Assembly: GCF_964656455.1 (NCBI RefSeq)
Contig: NC_135715.1
Span: 166,934,437-166,998,436, forward strand
DNA length: 64,000 nucleotides
Direction of reading: 5' to 3'
Source: Halichoerus grypus
Lineage: Eukaryota > Chordata > Mammalia > Carnivora > Phocidae
This document shows, in pieces, positions 22,221 through 33,664 of this stretch. The notes beneath the pieces are model-generated. The model was not told where the DNA came from. It ran no database searches and saw nothing but the letters and a program-made list of their open reading frames with translations. How positions within the stretch are numbered: the stretch's first letter is position 1; the number at the start of each line of letters is the position of its first letter. The translations under genes and the position numbers were made by a program.

Positions 22221-25200
22221 CACATTTTCTTCATTCATCTGTTGATGGACATCTGGGCTTTTTCAATAGTTTGGCTATCGTGGACATTGCTGCTATAAAC
22301 ACTGGGGTGCATGTGTCCCTTTGGATCACTACATTTATAACTTTAGGGTAAATACCCAGTAGTGCAATTGCTGGGTCATACGATAGCTCTATTTTCAACT
22401 TTTTGAGGAACCTCCATACTATTTTCAAGTGGCTGCACCAGCTTGCATTCCCACCAACAGTGTAAGAGGATTCCCCTTTCCCCACACCCTTGCCAACAGC
22501 TGTTGTTGCTTGACTTACTAATTTTAGCCATTCTGACCAGTGTGAGGTGATATCTCATTGAGGTTTTGATTTATATTTCCCTGATGGCGAGTGATGTGGA
22601 ACATTTTTTCATGTGTCTGTTGGCCATTTGGGTGTCTTCTCTGGAAAAATGTCTGATCATATCTTCTGCCCATTTCTTGATAGGATTATTTATTCTTTGG
22701 TTGTTGAGTCTGATAATTTCTTTATAGATTTTGGAAACTAGCTCTTTATCTGATATATCATTTGCAAATATCTTCTCCCACTCTGTCAGTTGTGTTTTGG
22801 TTTTGTCAACTGTTTCCTTCGCTGTTGAAAGCTTTTTTATCTTGATGAAGTCCCAATAGTTCATGTTGCCTTTGCTTCCCTTGCCTTTGAAGACCTGTCT
22901 GTGACCTTGCTGTGGCTGAGGTCACAGAGGTTGCTGCCTGGGTTCTCCTTTAGAATTTTGATGGATTCCTGTCTCACATTTAGGTCTTCCATCGATTTTG
23001 AGTCTATTTTTGTGTATGGTGTAAGAAAGTTGTCCAGTTTCATTCTTCTGCATGTGGCTGTCCAATTTTCCCAACACCATTTGTTGAAGAGACTGTCTTT
23101 TTTCCATTGGACATTCTTTCCTGCTTTGTTGAAGATTAGTTGACCATAGAGGTGATGGTCCATTTCTGGTTCTCTATTCTGTTCCATTGATCTGTCTGTG
23201 TCTGTTTTTGTGCCAGTACCATACTGTCTTGATGATGACAGCTTTGTAATAGAGCTTGAAGTCTGGGACTGTGATACCACCAGCTTTGCTTTTCTTTTTC
23301 AACATTCCTCTGGCTATTCAGGGTCTTGTCTGGTGCCATACAAATTTTAGGATTATTTGTTCCAGCTCTGAAAAAAGTTGATGGTATTTTGACAGGGATT
23401 ACACTGAATGTATAGATTGCTCTAGGTAGCATAGACATTTTCACAATATTTGTTCTTCCAATCCATGAGCATGGAATGTTTTTCCATTTCTTTGTGTCTT
23501 TCTCAGTTTCTTTCATGAGTGTTTATAGTTTTCTGAGTACAGATCCTTTGCCTCTTTGGTTATGTTTATTCCTAGGTTTCTTATGATTTTGGGTGCAATT
23601 GTAAAAGGGATCGACTCCTTAATTTCTCTTTCTTCTGCTCATTGTTAGTGCACAGAAATGCAACTGATTTCTGTATGCTGAATTCCTATATGAGTTCTAG
23701 CAATTTTGGGGTGGAGTCTTTTGGGTTTTCCACATAGAGTATCATGTCATCTACAAAGAGTGAGTGTTTGACTTCTTCTTTGCCAATTCAGATGCCTTTT
23801 ATTTCTTTTTGTTGTCTGATTGCTGAGGCTAGAACTTCTAGTACTGTGTTGAACAGCAGTGGTGAGTGAACATCCCTGCCGTGTTCCCAACCTTAGGGGA
23901 AATGCTCTCAGTATTTCCCCATTGAGAATGATATTCACTGTGGGCTTTTTGTATATGGCTTTTAAGATATTGAGGTATGTTCCCTCTATCTGTACACTGT
24001 AAATAGCTTTAATCAAGAAAGAATGCTGTACTTTGTCAAATGCTTTTTCTGCAGGTATTAAGAGGATCATATTGTTCTTGTTTTTTCTCTTATTAATGTA
24101 TTATATCACATTGATTAATTTGTGGATGTTGAACCACCCCTGCAGTCCAGGAATAAATCCCACTGGGTCGTGGTGAATAATCCTTTTAATGTACTGTTGG
24201 ATCCTATTAGCTAGTATTTTGGTGAGAATTTTGACATCCCTGTTCATCAGGGATATTGGTCTGTAATTCTCCTTTTTGGTGGGGTCTTTGTCTGGTTTGG
24301 GGATCAAGGTAATGCTGGCTCATAGAGTTTGGAAGTTTTCCTTCCATTCTATTTTTTTGACACAGCTTCAGAAGAATAGGTATTAATTCTTCTTTAAATG
24401 TGTGGTAGAATTCCCCTGGGAAGCCATCTGGCCCTGGGCTCTTGTTTCTTGGGAGATTTTTGATTACTGCTTCAATTTCCTTGCTGGTTATGGGTCTGTT
24501 CAAGTTTTTTATTTCTTCCTGTTTCAGTTTTGGTAGTTTATGTCTCTAGGGATGCATCCATTTCTTCCAGACTGCCCTAATTTGTTGGCTCATAGTTGCT
24601 CATAATATATTCTTGTAATTGTTTGTATTTCTTCGGTGTTGGTTGTGATCTCTCCTCTTTCATTCATGATTTTATTTAATTGGGTCCTTTCTCTTTTCTT
24701 TTTGATAAGTCTGGCCAAGGTTTTATCGATCTTATTAATTCTTCCAAAGAAACAATTCCTAGTTTTGTTGATCTGTTCTACTGTTCTTTTGGTTTCTATT
24801 TCATTGATTTCTGCTCTGATCTTTATTATTTCTCTTCTCCTGCTGGGTTTAGACTCTATTTGCTGTTCTTTCTCCAGCTCCTTTAGGTGTAAGGTTAGGT
24901 TGTGTATTTGAGACCTTTCTTGTTTCTTGAGAAAGTCTTGTACTGCTATATACTTTCCTCTTAGGACCACCTTTGCTGCATCCCAAAGATTTTGAACAGC
25001 TGTATTTTCATTTTCAGTTTGTTTCCATGAATTTTTTAAATTCTTCTTTAATTTCCTGGTTGACCCATTCATTCTTTAGTAGCATGCTCTTAGCCTCCAT
25101 GTATTTGAGTTTGTTCCAACTTTCCTCTTGTGATTGAGCTCCAGTTTCAAAGCACTGTGTTCTGAAAATATGCATGGAATGATCCCAATCTTTTGGTACT

Positions 25201-25817
25201 GGTTGAGACCTGATTTGTGACCCAGTATGTGATCTATTCTGGAGAATGTTCCATGTGCACTTGAAAGAATGTGTATTCTGTTGCTCTAGGATGGAAGGAT
25301 CTGAATATATTTGTGAAGTCCATCTGGTCCAGTGTGTCAATCAAAGCCCTTGTTTCCTTGTTGATCTTCTGCTTAGATGATCTGTCCATTGCAGTGTGTG
25401 GGGTGTTAAAGTCCCTAATATTATTGTATTATTATTGATGTGTTTCTTTAATTTTGTTATTAATTGGCATATATAATTGGCTGCTCCCATGTTAGGGGCA
25501 TAAATATTTATAATTAGATCTTCTTGTTGGTTAGACCCTTTAATTAATCATATAGTGTTCTTCTTTATCTCTTATGTAATTTGTCTGATATAAGGATTGT
25601 CACCCCAGTTTTCTTTTGAAGTTCATTAGCATGACAAATTGTTTTCCACCCTCACTTTCAATCTGATGGTGTCTTTGGGTCTAAAATAAGTCACTTGTAG
25701 ACAGCATATGGATGTTTCTTGCTTTTTTATCCAATCTGATACCCTGTGTCTTTTGATTGGAACATTTAGCCCATTTACATTCAGAGTAACTATTGAAAGA
25801 TATGAATTTAGTGCCGT
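22023..25817 (-). pseudogene. L1 ORF2 of copy B, disrupted
   Basis: Read on the minus strand. The expected start codon near 25815-25817 is ACG rather than ATG. Fragments in several frames give the linker ('[20 protein letters not shown]'), RT palm and fingers ('[21 protein letters not shown]', '[22 protein letters not shown]') and RT motif A. Here the catalytic Asp of 'DAEKAFD' reads Pro ('LLIPAEKAFDKVQ', 24047-24070 region). The later motif reads FVDD instead of FADD. The C-terminal Cys motif '[19 protein letters not shown]' follows, and the frame ends at TAA (22023-22025). A (CA)n expansion interrupts the 3' part. Inactive. Confidence 0.94.
22164..22220 (+). repeat. (GT)n microsatellite inside L1 copy B
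   Basis: About 55 bp of GT with two TTTGT interruptions at the left end, lying within the antisense ORF2 3' region. It reads as a (CA)n run on the element strand and gives His-Thr or Val-Cys repeats in chance frames. Confidence 0.95.
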
Positions 25818-25912
25818 TGTATTACCTGTAAAGTCCTTGTTTCTGTATATTGTCTCTGTTTCTTTCTGGTCTATGTTACTTTTGGGCTCTCTCTTTGCTT
25901 AGAGGATCCCCT

Positions 25913-26792
25913 TTAGTATTTCTTGCAGGCTGGTTTAGTGATCACAAATTCTTTTAGTTTCTGTTCGTCTTGGAAGCTCTTTATCTCTCCTTTCATTCTG
26001 AATAACAGAATTGCTGGATAAAGTATTCTTGGCTGTATGTTTTTCTCATTTAGTACCGTAAGTATGTCATGCCAGCCCTTTCTGGCCTGCCAGGTTTCTG
26101 TGGATAGGTCTGCTACCAGCCTAATGTTCCCAACCCTGTACATTAAGGACCTCTTGTCTCGAGCTGCTTTCAGGATTTTCTCTTTGTCTCTGAGATTTGC
26201 AAGCTTCACTATTATATGTTGGGGTGCTAACCTATTTTTATTGATTTTGAGGAGGGTTCTCTGTGCCCCCTGGACTTGAATGCCTATTTCCTTCCCCAGA
26301 TTAGGGAAGTTCTCTGCTATAATTTGCTCCAATATATCTTCTGCCCCCTGCCCCATTCCTCTTCTTCTGGGATCCCAATTATTCTAATATTGTTTCACTT
26401 TATGGTATCACTTATCTCTCAGATTCTCCCCTTGTGATCTAGTAATTGTTTATCTCTCTTTTTCTCAGCTTCTTCATTCTCCATCATTTTGTCTTCTATA
26501 TCACAAATTCTCTTTTCTGTCTCATTTATCCTAGCAGTTAGAGCCTCCATTTTTTATTGCATCCCATTAATAGCCTTTTTGATTTCAAAATGATTAGATT
26601 TTAGTTCTTTTATTTCTCTGGAAAGGGATTCTCTAGGGTCTTCTATGCTTTTTTCAAGCCCAGCTAGTATCTTTATAATCATCATTCTCAACTATAGTTC
26701 CAACATCTTACTTATGTCCATATGATTAGATCCCTGCCAGTCAGTATGATCTCTTGATCTCTTTTTTGAGGTGAGTTTTTCTGTCTCATCAT
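25913..26792 (-). pseudogene. L1 ORF1 of copy B, disrupted
   Basis: Read on the minus strand. Start ATG is at 26790-26792 (a second overlapping ATG at 26787-26789) with 'RQKNSPQK'. The N-terminal coiled coil is broken by frameshifts. From about 26356 a 147-codon frame is open and carries the RNA-binding domain and C-terminal domain: 'ILEQIIAENFPNLGKE', 'HIIVKLANLRDKEKILKAA', 'WHDILTVLNEKNIQPRILYPA' and 'FRMKGEIKSFQDEQKLKEF'. The usual 'ALQEIL' end is lost to a late frameshift ('ITKPACKKY'). The C-terminal half is better preserved than in copy A. Confidence 0.92.
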
Positions 26793-26927
26793 TCTGTCCA
26801 GAGAAGAACAGATGAGTGAGAGAACAAAATACTAAAATGGCAACAATGATCCCAGAGAAATATACCCTAAACAAATCAGAAGAGAACCAAAACTGAAGAA
26901 AAGAAAAAAAGAGAGAGAGAATATAAT

Positions 26928-27605
26928 CAGACAGGTGGACTGAATAGAGCAATGCACTGGATGCTATGTGTATTTTGGTTCATTTATTTGAAAATTAGAT
27001 CCCAAAATTTTAAAGAAAAATTTAAAAATGTATAAAAATAAAATTAAATACATTGAAAGGATAGAATGTAACTATAAAAATGAAAATTAAAAGACAAGGA
27101 AAAACAAAAGAGAAAAAAAACAACCACAACAACTAAAAGGAAGGGATATAAACAGATAGACAGATGAACAGAACAGAGTAGTACACTATATCCTGAGTAT
27201 ATTTTGGCTGGTTTGTTAGAAGAAACTACATCTCAAAATTGTGAAGAAAGAAAAACTTATATATATACAAAAATAAAACTAAATACATTGAAAGGATAGA
27301 ATGTAACTCTAAAGATGAAAATTTAAAAATACTTTAACAAAACAAAGAAAAAAGAAAAAAAAGGAAGAAGAAAAGAATATAACCAGACAGGTGAAGAAAA
27401 CAGAGGCATACACTAGAGTCTGGGTGTATTTTGCTCTGTTACAAGAAACTGCATCCCAAAATTGTAGAGAAAGAAAAACTTACATATATACAAAAATAAA
27501 ATTAAATACAACGAAGGGATAGAATGTAACTATAAAAATAAAAATTAGAAAGGATTTAAAGAAAGATTTGATAAAATAAGAAATTGGTTGAAAAAGGAAA
27601 GAGAA
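26928..27605 (-). repeat. Three tandem ~228-bp monomers in the L1 5' UTR
   Basis: Starts near 26928, 27153 and 27384 give periods of 225 and 231 bp. Each unit has the order CAGA[CT]AG.., '..ACACTA/GCACTGG', 'GTATATTTTGG'-like, 'CATCTCAAAATTGT'-like, 'ACATATATACAAAAATAAAA', 'TTGAAAGGATAGAATGTAAC' and an A-rich end. The units lie between the GC-richer promoter half and ORF1. Mouse L1 5' UTRs also use tandem monomers, but these are not related in sequence as far as I can tell. Confidence 0.88.
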
Positions 27606-28738
27606 AAAATAAAATTGAAAGACTAAAGAATAATGGGGAAAAACCCATGATTTCTATATGCTATATTCCCTAGCTCGGGAGTTTTGCAGTTCTCATTGAT
27701 AGGTAAACTAGGTCTTGGCTGGATGTTCTTGCTGATCTTCTGGGGGAGGGGCCTGTTGCTTTGATTCTCAAGTGTATTTGCCCTGGGCGGAATTGCACCA
27801 CCCTTGCCAGTGGGCCAGGTTAAGTAATATGCTCCAGTTTGCTCTATGTGGCTTTTGTTCCCCGAAGGCTTTCCGTGCAGCTTTAAAGGATGAGAATGAA
27901 AATGATGGCCTCCCAATCTCTGGCTCCAGAACTGAAAGCTCATGGTCCCACCCCTCAGTGCACCCTCAGGGAAAAGCAATCAATCACTCCTGTCTCCCTG
28001 GTCTCCGTCTATACCCCATGCTTACCCAGCCTGTGATGGAGCATTTCTATCTCAGGCACATGACCCCCTTTCAAGTCTCCAAACTCTGCAGACTCCTGCA
28101 GTATGTTCCTGAGCCACTTATCCCAGGGGAGGGAGGGGGATCTCACTGGTTTTGCTGCTTGTTGGGCCCCTGCTCAGAGAGCAGTCACCTGACTGAGCTT
28201 CAGTTCCTGGTTTATGGCAACCCTGAGCTGAAAGCTCACTCCTGGGCTCACTGTTTGCAACTGGCTTCCCTGCTTCTATGCCTAGGAACTCTGCCTCACT
28301 CAGGCACCCCCAGTCTTCCTGTGACCCTGAGGATCCTGAGAACACACTGTCCCACCTAGGATTCCACCCCGCTTAGCTACCTGAGTGCCTTTTAGACTGG
28401 GATATCCTTCACTAGAGCAGATTTCTAAAAGTTCTGATTTTGTACTTCACTGCTATATCACTTTCCGGTAGCCAGCTGTTGGAGCCACCGGTAGCCACCC
28501 CCCGCCATGGTTTATCTTCCCATATATCACTCAGATTCACTTCTCTGCACTTCCTTGCAGAAAGTGGTCACTTTTCTATTTGTAGAATTACAGTTATTCT
28601 TTTCTTAGATTTCCGGTTGAGTTCGTAGGTGTTCAGAATGATTTGATAGCTATCTAGCTGAGTTCCTGGGACCAGATGAAACTAAGTTCTCTTACTTCTC
28701 CACCATCTTGATTTCTCTCCAGGAATATTTAGTTTTTA

Positions 28739-29814
28739 AAAATTAACCTATTTTATACCCCAGATAGTCAATTAGCTTTTATGACATTTTCTAAGGTGTC
28801 ATGCCCATAAATTGGAACATCTTAGAGTTGTTTATCATAATCCTAAAGGTGGGGCATGCTGCTAAGATATATTTTTTCAGGCTTTTATAATTGTTCCTCT
28901 AGTTATGCTAATAATGACATAATTAGTCTAATTACTATGATATCAGTTATCGGCATGTTTATAAAGAAATTACACTGGGTCATCTCCTGTCTTTCTTTTC
29001 TCAGGAAATTCCTTCAGTAATCAAGAGAGATATGAATCATTAGTGCTTTAACCCCCTTTCTCCAATGCCATTCACAAAATTAATGTGAGCCCTATTTTCA
29101 GAAAAATAAATTCCTGTTTATAACTACAACTTTTCACTAAGGTTTCCTTAAGCCCTACCAACTCTCTAATCAAATTATAATTATTTAAACCATTAAACAA
29201 TTTTCCTGGGACTGTGTAATTTTATGTTAAGTAATTACTAAAAGTTAAGTATGCTGTGAGATGTATCTTAAAATGTGAAGTCAGATGGAAATGAAATGAA
29301 AAATAGATCATGGTTGATTATTAAAAATATTGAGGCTTTGCTAGTGAGTTTAAAATAACAGATTCTATTAAGTAATTGTAATTAGCAAAATAAAGCTATA
29401 GAATAAATCAGATGAGGTAGATACAACTCTAAAATTGAATGCAGAATTTACAACATGTTTATGAAGATTTAGGTTAATTCTGATTAATGTCAAAAGCTAT
29501 AATTATAGATTCAACATTCACAAATAGGTAAATCTCATCAATTCAGAGGGCAATGTTTAGCTCTGTAAGTACTGTCCTACACTAAACAACATTCTATTGA
29601 ACTCTTCTATCCTTTTCTTTCATCCTTGAAGCTATTCAAGCCATGAGGAGAATCAACAGGCCAAAAGTAAGTCCCAAAGTCAAGCCATGTGCTGGCTTTC
29701 CCTAGCAATTGATTCTCAATCCTGGTAAAATATAGGCTATTAAAGCCTCTGCTTAACTATACATATCCATGTAACTCTCTGCTTTTTACCTCACAAGTCT
29801 ATCTGAAGGCTTTC
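28739..29814. other. Unique sequence, no gene recognised
   Basis: AT-rich, with no repeat or exon recognised. Confidence 0.5.
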
Positions 29815-29925
29815 AAGTTTGGGTGTGTCAGGGTTATGTGGTCTCATAAAACAAATTAGGAAGTATTTTCCCTTTTTCAATTCTCTGGAAGAATTTGTGT
29901 AAGACTGTGTGAGGTTTTTTTTCTT

Positions 29926-30115
29926 AAAGATTTTATTTATTTACTTGAGAGAGAGAGAGTGAGAGAGAGAGCACAAGCAGGGGGAGGGAGTGGCTGAGGG
30001 AGAGGGAGAAGCAGATTTCGAGCAGGGAGCCAGACTCAGGGCTCATTCCCATGACCCCAGGATCATGACCTGAGTCAAAAGCAGGCGCTTAACCAACTAA
30101 GCCACCCTGGTGCCC
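29926..30115 (-). mobile_element. Carnivore SINE, antisense
   Basis: 'TTAAAGATTTTATTTATTTAC', (GA)n, 'GCACAAGCAGGGGGAGGG', 'GGATCATGACCTGAGTC' and head 'AAGCCACCCTGGTGCCC'. Loose flanking similarity (TGAGGTTTTTTTTCTT near 29910 and TGAGATTATTTCTTTT near 30116) is a probable decayed target-site duplication. Confidence 0.92.
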
Positions 30116-30744
30116 TGAGATTATTTCTTTTATATATATTTGAAGAGATTCCTCTGTGAATGTGAAACTATCTGGGCCCCAAGTTTACTTTGTGGAAAAG
30201 TTTTGAAATTATAGACTCAAATTCTTTAATAAATTAAGAATATTTAGATTTTTGGTGTCTTTTTTGTCAGTTTTGGTAAGTTAATTTTCAAAGTAATTTT
30301 TCTTTCATTTAAATAGGTTTTGTTGATAAATAAGGTTTTCTTAATTCCTCTTAAAGACTTTTTCATGTCTGTTGGATCTGTAATGATGATGCCCTTTTCA
30401 TTTATGACATTCATAATTTGTATTTTCTCTCATTTTTCTCCTTCAGTCTTGCTAGCACTTAATGAATTTTGTTAAATTTTCAAAGAATCATATTTTTATT
30501 TAGTGTATCTTCTCTAGTGTATATCTAGATTTTTTCTATTGCATATGTGCTTTATATCTTATTGATCTCTGTTCAAGTTTTAAAAATCTCTTCCCCTTTA
30601 TATTCTTTGAGTTTAATTTGCTCTGCTTTTTCTAGCTTGTGAGATAGAAACTTAAATTATTGATTTTTCAACTTTTCTTCTTTTCTAACACATGCATTAA
30701 GAACTGAAAAAACAAAAAAGACTTAAAATCTCTAAACACTTTTT

Positions 30745-30944
30745 TTTTTTTTTTTAAAGATTTTATTTATTTATTTGACAGAGAGAGACACAGTGAAAGA
30801 AGGAACACAAGCAGGGGGAGTGTGAGAGGCAGAAGCAGGCTTCATGTTGAGCAAGGAGCCTGATGCGGGGCTCGATCCCTGGACCCTAGGATCATGACCT
30901 GAGCCGAAGACAGATGCTTAATGACTGAGCCACCCAGGTGCCCC
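30745..30944 (-). mobile_element. Carnivore SINE, antisense
   Basis: T run, 'AAAGATTTTATTTATTTATT', 'GACAGAGAGAGACACAGTGA', 'GAGCCTGATGCGGGGCTCG' and 'GAGCCACCCAGGTGCCCC'. A 16-bp target-site duplication TCTCTAAACACTTTTT / TCCCTAAACACTTTTT (30729-30744 and 30945-30960) differs at one base. Confidence 0.95.
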
Positions 30945-31150
30945 TCCCTAAACACTTTTTAAGTTGCATTTTATGTCAATACCACATATTTATCATCAGT
31001 TAGTTTTAAATATATTCTAAATTCCATTATGATTGGTTTGTTGATCCAGTTATATAGAAGTGGGATGCTTAATTTTCAAATGTTTGGAAAACTCCCTGAA
31101 TCTGTTAGCCCAAAGATTTAGTCTTCATTTATTTCGTAACTCAGAAAGCT

Positions 31151-32480
31151 ATTTTCTAAATTCAGAAAGTATCTTCTCCCATTTTTCTTAATGATTGTGG
31201 TAATTTGTACCCAATTTATAATATACAAATAGATTCAAGACACTTGTCACTATCTCTGAAAGGTGTCTAATAACAATATTCATAGAAATAAAACAAGAAT
31301 TCCATGCCAGAGATGGCTCTTTGAATTATTGTAGATTATAGTGATAGTTGTTTGGATGTGTCTTCTTTTACTGTCTCTCTTGATTTACCCAGTCAAGAAA
31401 AAATAACACCAACAATAACAAATTAAATTTCTAAAATGAAAAAAAAAGGAACTCACATACAGAAGAATTTGTTCAGTGTCAGAAATAGTTTTTCACTTCA
31501 ATGAGCATGTGACAATGATGAAAGGCTCTGATTTGGTACCCATTACTTATTCTAGTTCTACCACTAATTACTCTATTTTAAATCAATATCCTTAAGTACA
31601 TCTTTTTTGTTCATTCCAAAATCTTTGTTCATATAGAGAAAGAAACATGATTTCTGTCCTTAACTAATAACATTTTATATAAAACAAGATCCTTGAAAGT
31701 ACACAAAAGAGAGTTTAAAATATATCTTAGAATGCATCTTTAGAATACATGTTTCACAGTTTATGTCTCCAAAAACTCATCTTTTGCCTTTGGTAGTCTC
31801 GATTAGCTAAAACTCTGGAATGGGAAGGCATAGTCCATGTGTTTTTCTCTGGCTCTGCCATGTTTTAGCTTTGTGGTCTTGTAAACATAAGTCTAGAAAA
31901 AAGAAAGCCAAAGTCATGCATTTCATTGTTGCATTTAATGACCTCTAACAGAATTTTTATTTCTAAATCCAAGACTTTGGGCTATACTGATTGGTGGTCT
32001 TAGTGGCCAAGGGACAATGTTTACACAAGGAGATACAATAATGTTTCTGCTATATTGGCAGTTGAGAATACCTGGTTATTTTTGAATTTTTCATGGCATT
32101 GAACTAAAAGACAAACAAAAAGAGTAAGGGGTTACTGTGTTGGCTGGATTGATCCTGAAAATTGTAGGGAAATATGGCTGCCACAAATGAGATTGGAGGG
32201 AAATTCATATAATGTCTAAGAAATCCCTTTGTGCATCTCCTAATGCTATCTCAACAAATCATAGAAGTTAAAAAATAGTGACATTACATCAGTATAGCTA
32301 GGACTTATAATTATCTATAGCTTCTTCCTTCTCAGGTTTAATATATATATATATATTAAGCAATTTATTTAATGTCTTTTTTTCCTTTTATATTTTATGT
32401 ACTCTATAGCTGGTGTTATTACTGATTATCTTTACAACTTTGTGCATTTCACATTATCTATGTGTAATTATGACTGAATT
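31151..32480. other. Unique sequence, no gene recognised
   Basis: AT-rich, with a short (TA)n run at about 32340-32357. No exon or repeat family is recognised. Confidence 0.5.
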
Positions 32481-32495
32481 AGAAGAGGAATGACA

Positions 32496-32698
32496 GAGGC
32501 TCCTGGGTGGCTCAGTCGCTGAGCATCTGCCTTCGGCTCAGGTCATGATCCCAGGGTCCTGGGATCAAGCCCCGCATCAGGCTCCCTGCTCAGGGGGAAG
32601 CCTGCTTCTCCCTCTCCCACTCCCCCTGCTTGTGTTCCTGCTCTCGCTGTCTCTCTCTTTGTCAAATAAATAAATAAAATCTTAAAAAAAAAGAAAAA
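32496..32698 (+). mobile_element. Carnivore SINE, sense
   Basis: Head 'GGCTCCTGGGTGGCTCAGTC', 'CTGCCTTCGGCTCAGGTCATGATCCCAGGG', 'GATCAAGCCCCGCATCAGG', a TC-rich body, 'AAATAAATAAATAAAATCTT' and an A tail. A 15-bp perfect target-site duplication, AGAAGAGGAATGACA, sits at 32481-32495 and 32699-32713. It lacks the first few bases of the usual GGGGC start. Confidence 0.95.
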
Positions 32699-33411
32699 AG
32701 AAGAGGAATGACAATCAGAAATAATTGCAGAAATTGTTAGGAATTTAGCTCTCCCTTCTTTGGGAGACATAAGCAATTTGCATTTGTATGCAAGATGGTT
32801 GCATAATGTTGAGTCGAAGCATATTGTAGTTATTGCTGTTTAGAACATTTCAACCTTAAATTGAAAAATCAACTCTTTACATTCTGCTCCCAACATGCTG
32901 GTGGTAAAATGTTAAGTGTATGAAGTCTCCATTTGGAAAAGAAGAAGATGGAAAAGACACAGAAGTCACTTTTCCAGGGCACACATTAACAGTTGCTGGT
33001 CAGGACCAGTGAATGAAACTTTGAGAATGTGTTTGGTACTTTTTCCACTGAAATTATTACATTCTGACCAACAGCTGCTGGTTGACGCATCCTGTCTTTA
33101 GATATGTTAGTTCAAGATGGCTCCTCTAATTCGTGATTTCATATGTAAAATATGTACTTAAGCCAGAAATAAAAATTACAGCTGCTGTCCTAGTGTAAAT
33201 ATTAACATAATGAGACACCAGTTCCCAATAGCACCTGTAGTAGTTTTTTGGATCACAGGATGGCTCTTGAATGACATGGACTCCTAGAGGGCATCCCTGG
33301 TTTAGGCATGAACACTTAGACAGCTGTTGTCTTTGTTCTGCAACACATGGTCTTCTGTTTCTTGAGTAAATGTTATATGAAAAAATATCAAAAAGCAACA
33401 AACAGTAGGGA

Positions 33412-33628
33412 AAAAAAGGTAGAGAGGCATGGGTCCAGGTGGCCCAATAAGTCTTGATTAGCACATAGAATGCTGTCATCTCAAAATGATGATAATGTAA
33501 TACAGTGAATAATCTAGGCAGATATTAATATATTTTCAACTATCACCCCATGCTACTGGAGCCACTAATGGAAATTGCTTTTTTCTTAACAGTTAGCAAT
33601 TTAAAGCTCAGTGGTTATAGTTCAATAT
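33412..33628 (+). repeat. Local direct duplication, copy 1
   Basis: About 217 bp that aligns along its whole length with 34335-34550, roughly three-quarters identical by eye. Shared anchors are GGTAGA[GA]AGGCATGGGT, TTAGCACATAGA, GAATAATCTAGG, CCCCATGCT, GAAATTGC and TCAGTGGTTATAGTT. Weak similarity may extend upstream to about 33330. Confidence 0.85.
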
Positions 33629-33664
33629 AGCAGTTCAATATAGTTCAATATAGCAGTTCAGTGA
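33618..33664 (+). repeat. Short tandem repeat, about two 22-23 bp units
   Basis: TAGTTCAATATAGCAGTTCA occurs twice in succession at the end of duplication copy 1. It is absent from copy 2, so it arose after the duplication. Confidence 0.8.

Larger units (their letters stand above)
21728..28722 (-). mobile_element. LINE-1 copy B: full-length, antisense, with long 5' UTR
   Basis: A 7.0-kb L1 on the minus strand. The 5' end at 28722 reads GGAGAGAAATCAAGATGGTGG on the element strand, again an AAGATGG-type L1 start. The 3' end is an A-rich tail at 21728. A 16-bp target-site duplication, GAACATTTAGTTTTTA at 21712-21727 and GAATATTTAGTTTTTA at 28723-28738 (one mismatch), frames it. The element has a 1.9-kb 5' UTR: a GC-richer promoter half (about 27650-28722), then three tandem monomers (26928-27605), then decayed ORF1 and ORF2. 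Because both ends and the duplication are present, this is a complete insertion that later decayed. Confidence 0.96.
29815..31150 (-). mobile_element. Old L1 ORF2 fragment, antisense, split by two SINEs
   Basis: The plus strand carries the familiar reverse complement of L1 RT-to-endonuclease sequence: 'GTCAGGGTTATGTGGTCTCATAAAAC', 'CTCTGGAAGAATTTGTGTAAG', 'TTTTGTCAGTTTTGGTAAG', 'TATTGATCTCTGTTCAAG' and 'AAATTCCATTATGATTGG..TTTTCAAATGTTTGG'. It is much more diverged than copies A and B, with no target-site duplication. SINEs at 29926-30115 and 30745-30944 interrupt it. Confidence 0.75.

Noticed and set aside
22112..22351. 79-codon frame with a Val-Cys repeat
   Set aside because: It is the (GT)n microsatellite in antisense L1 sequence.
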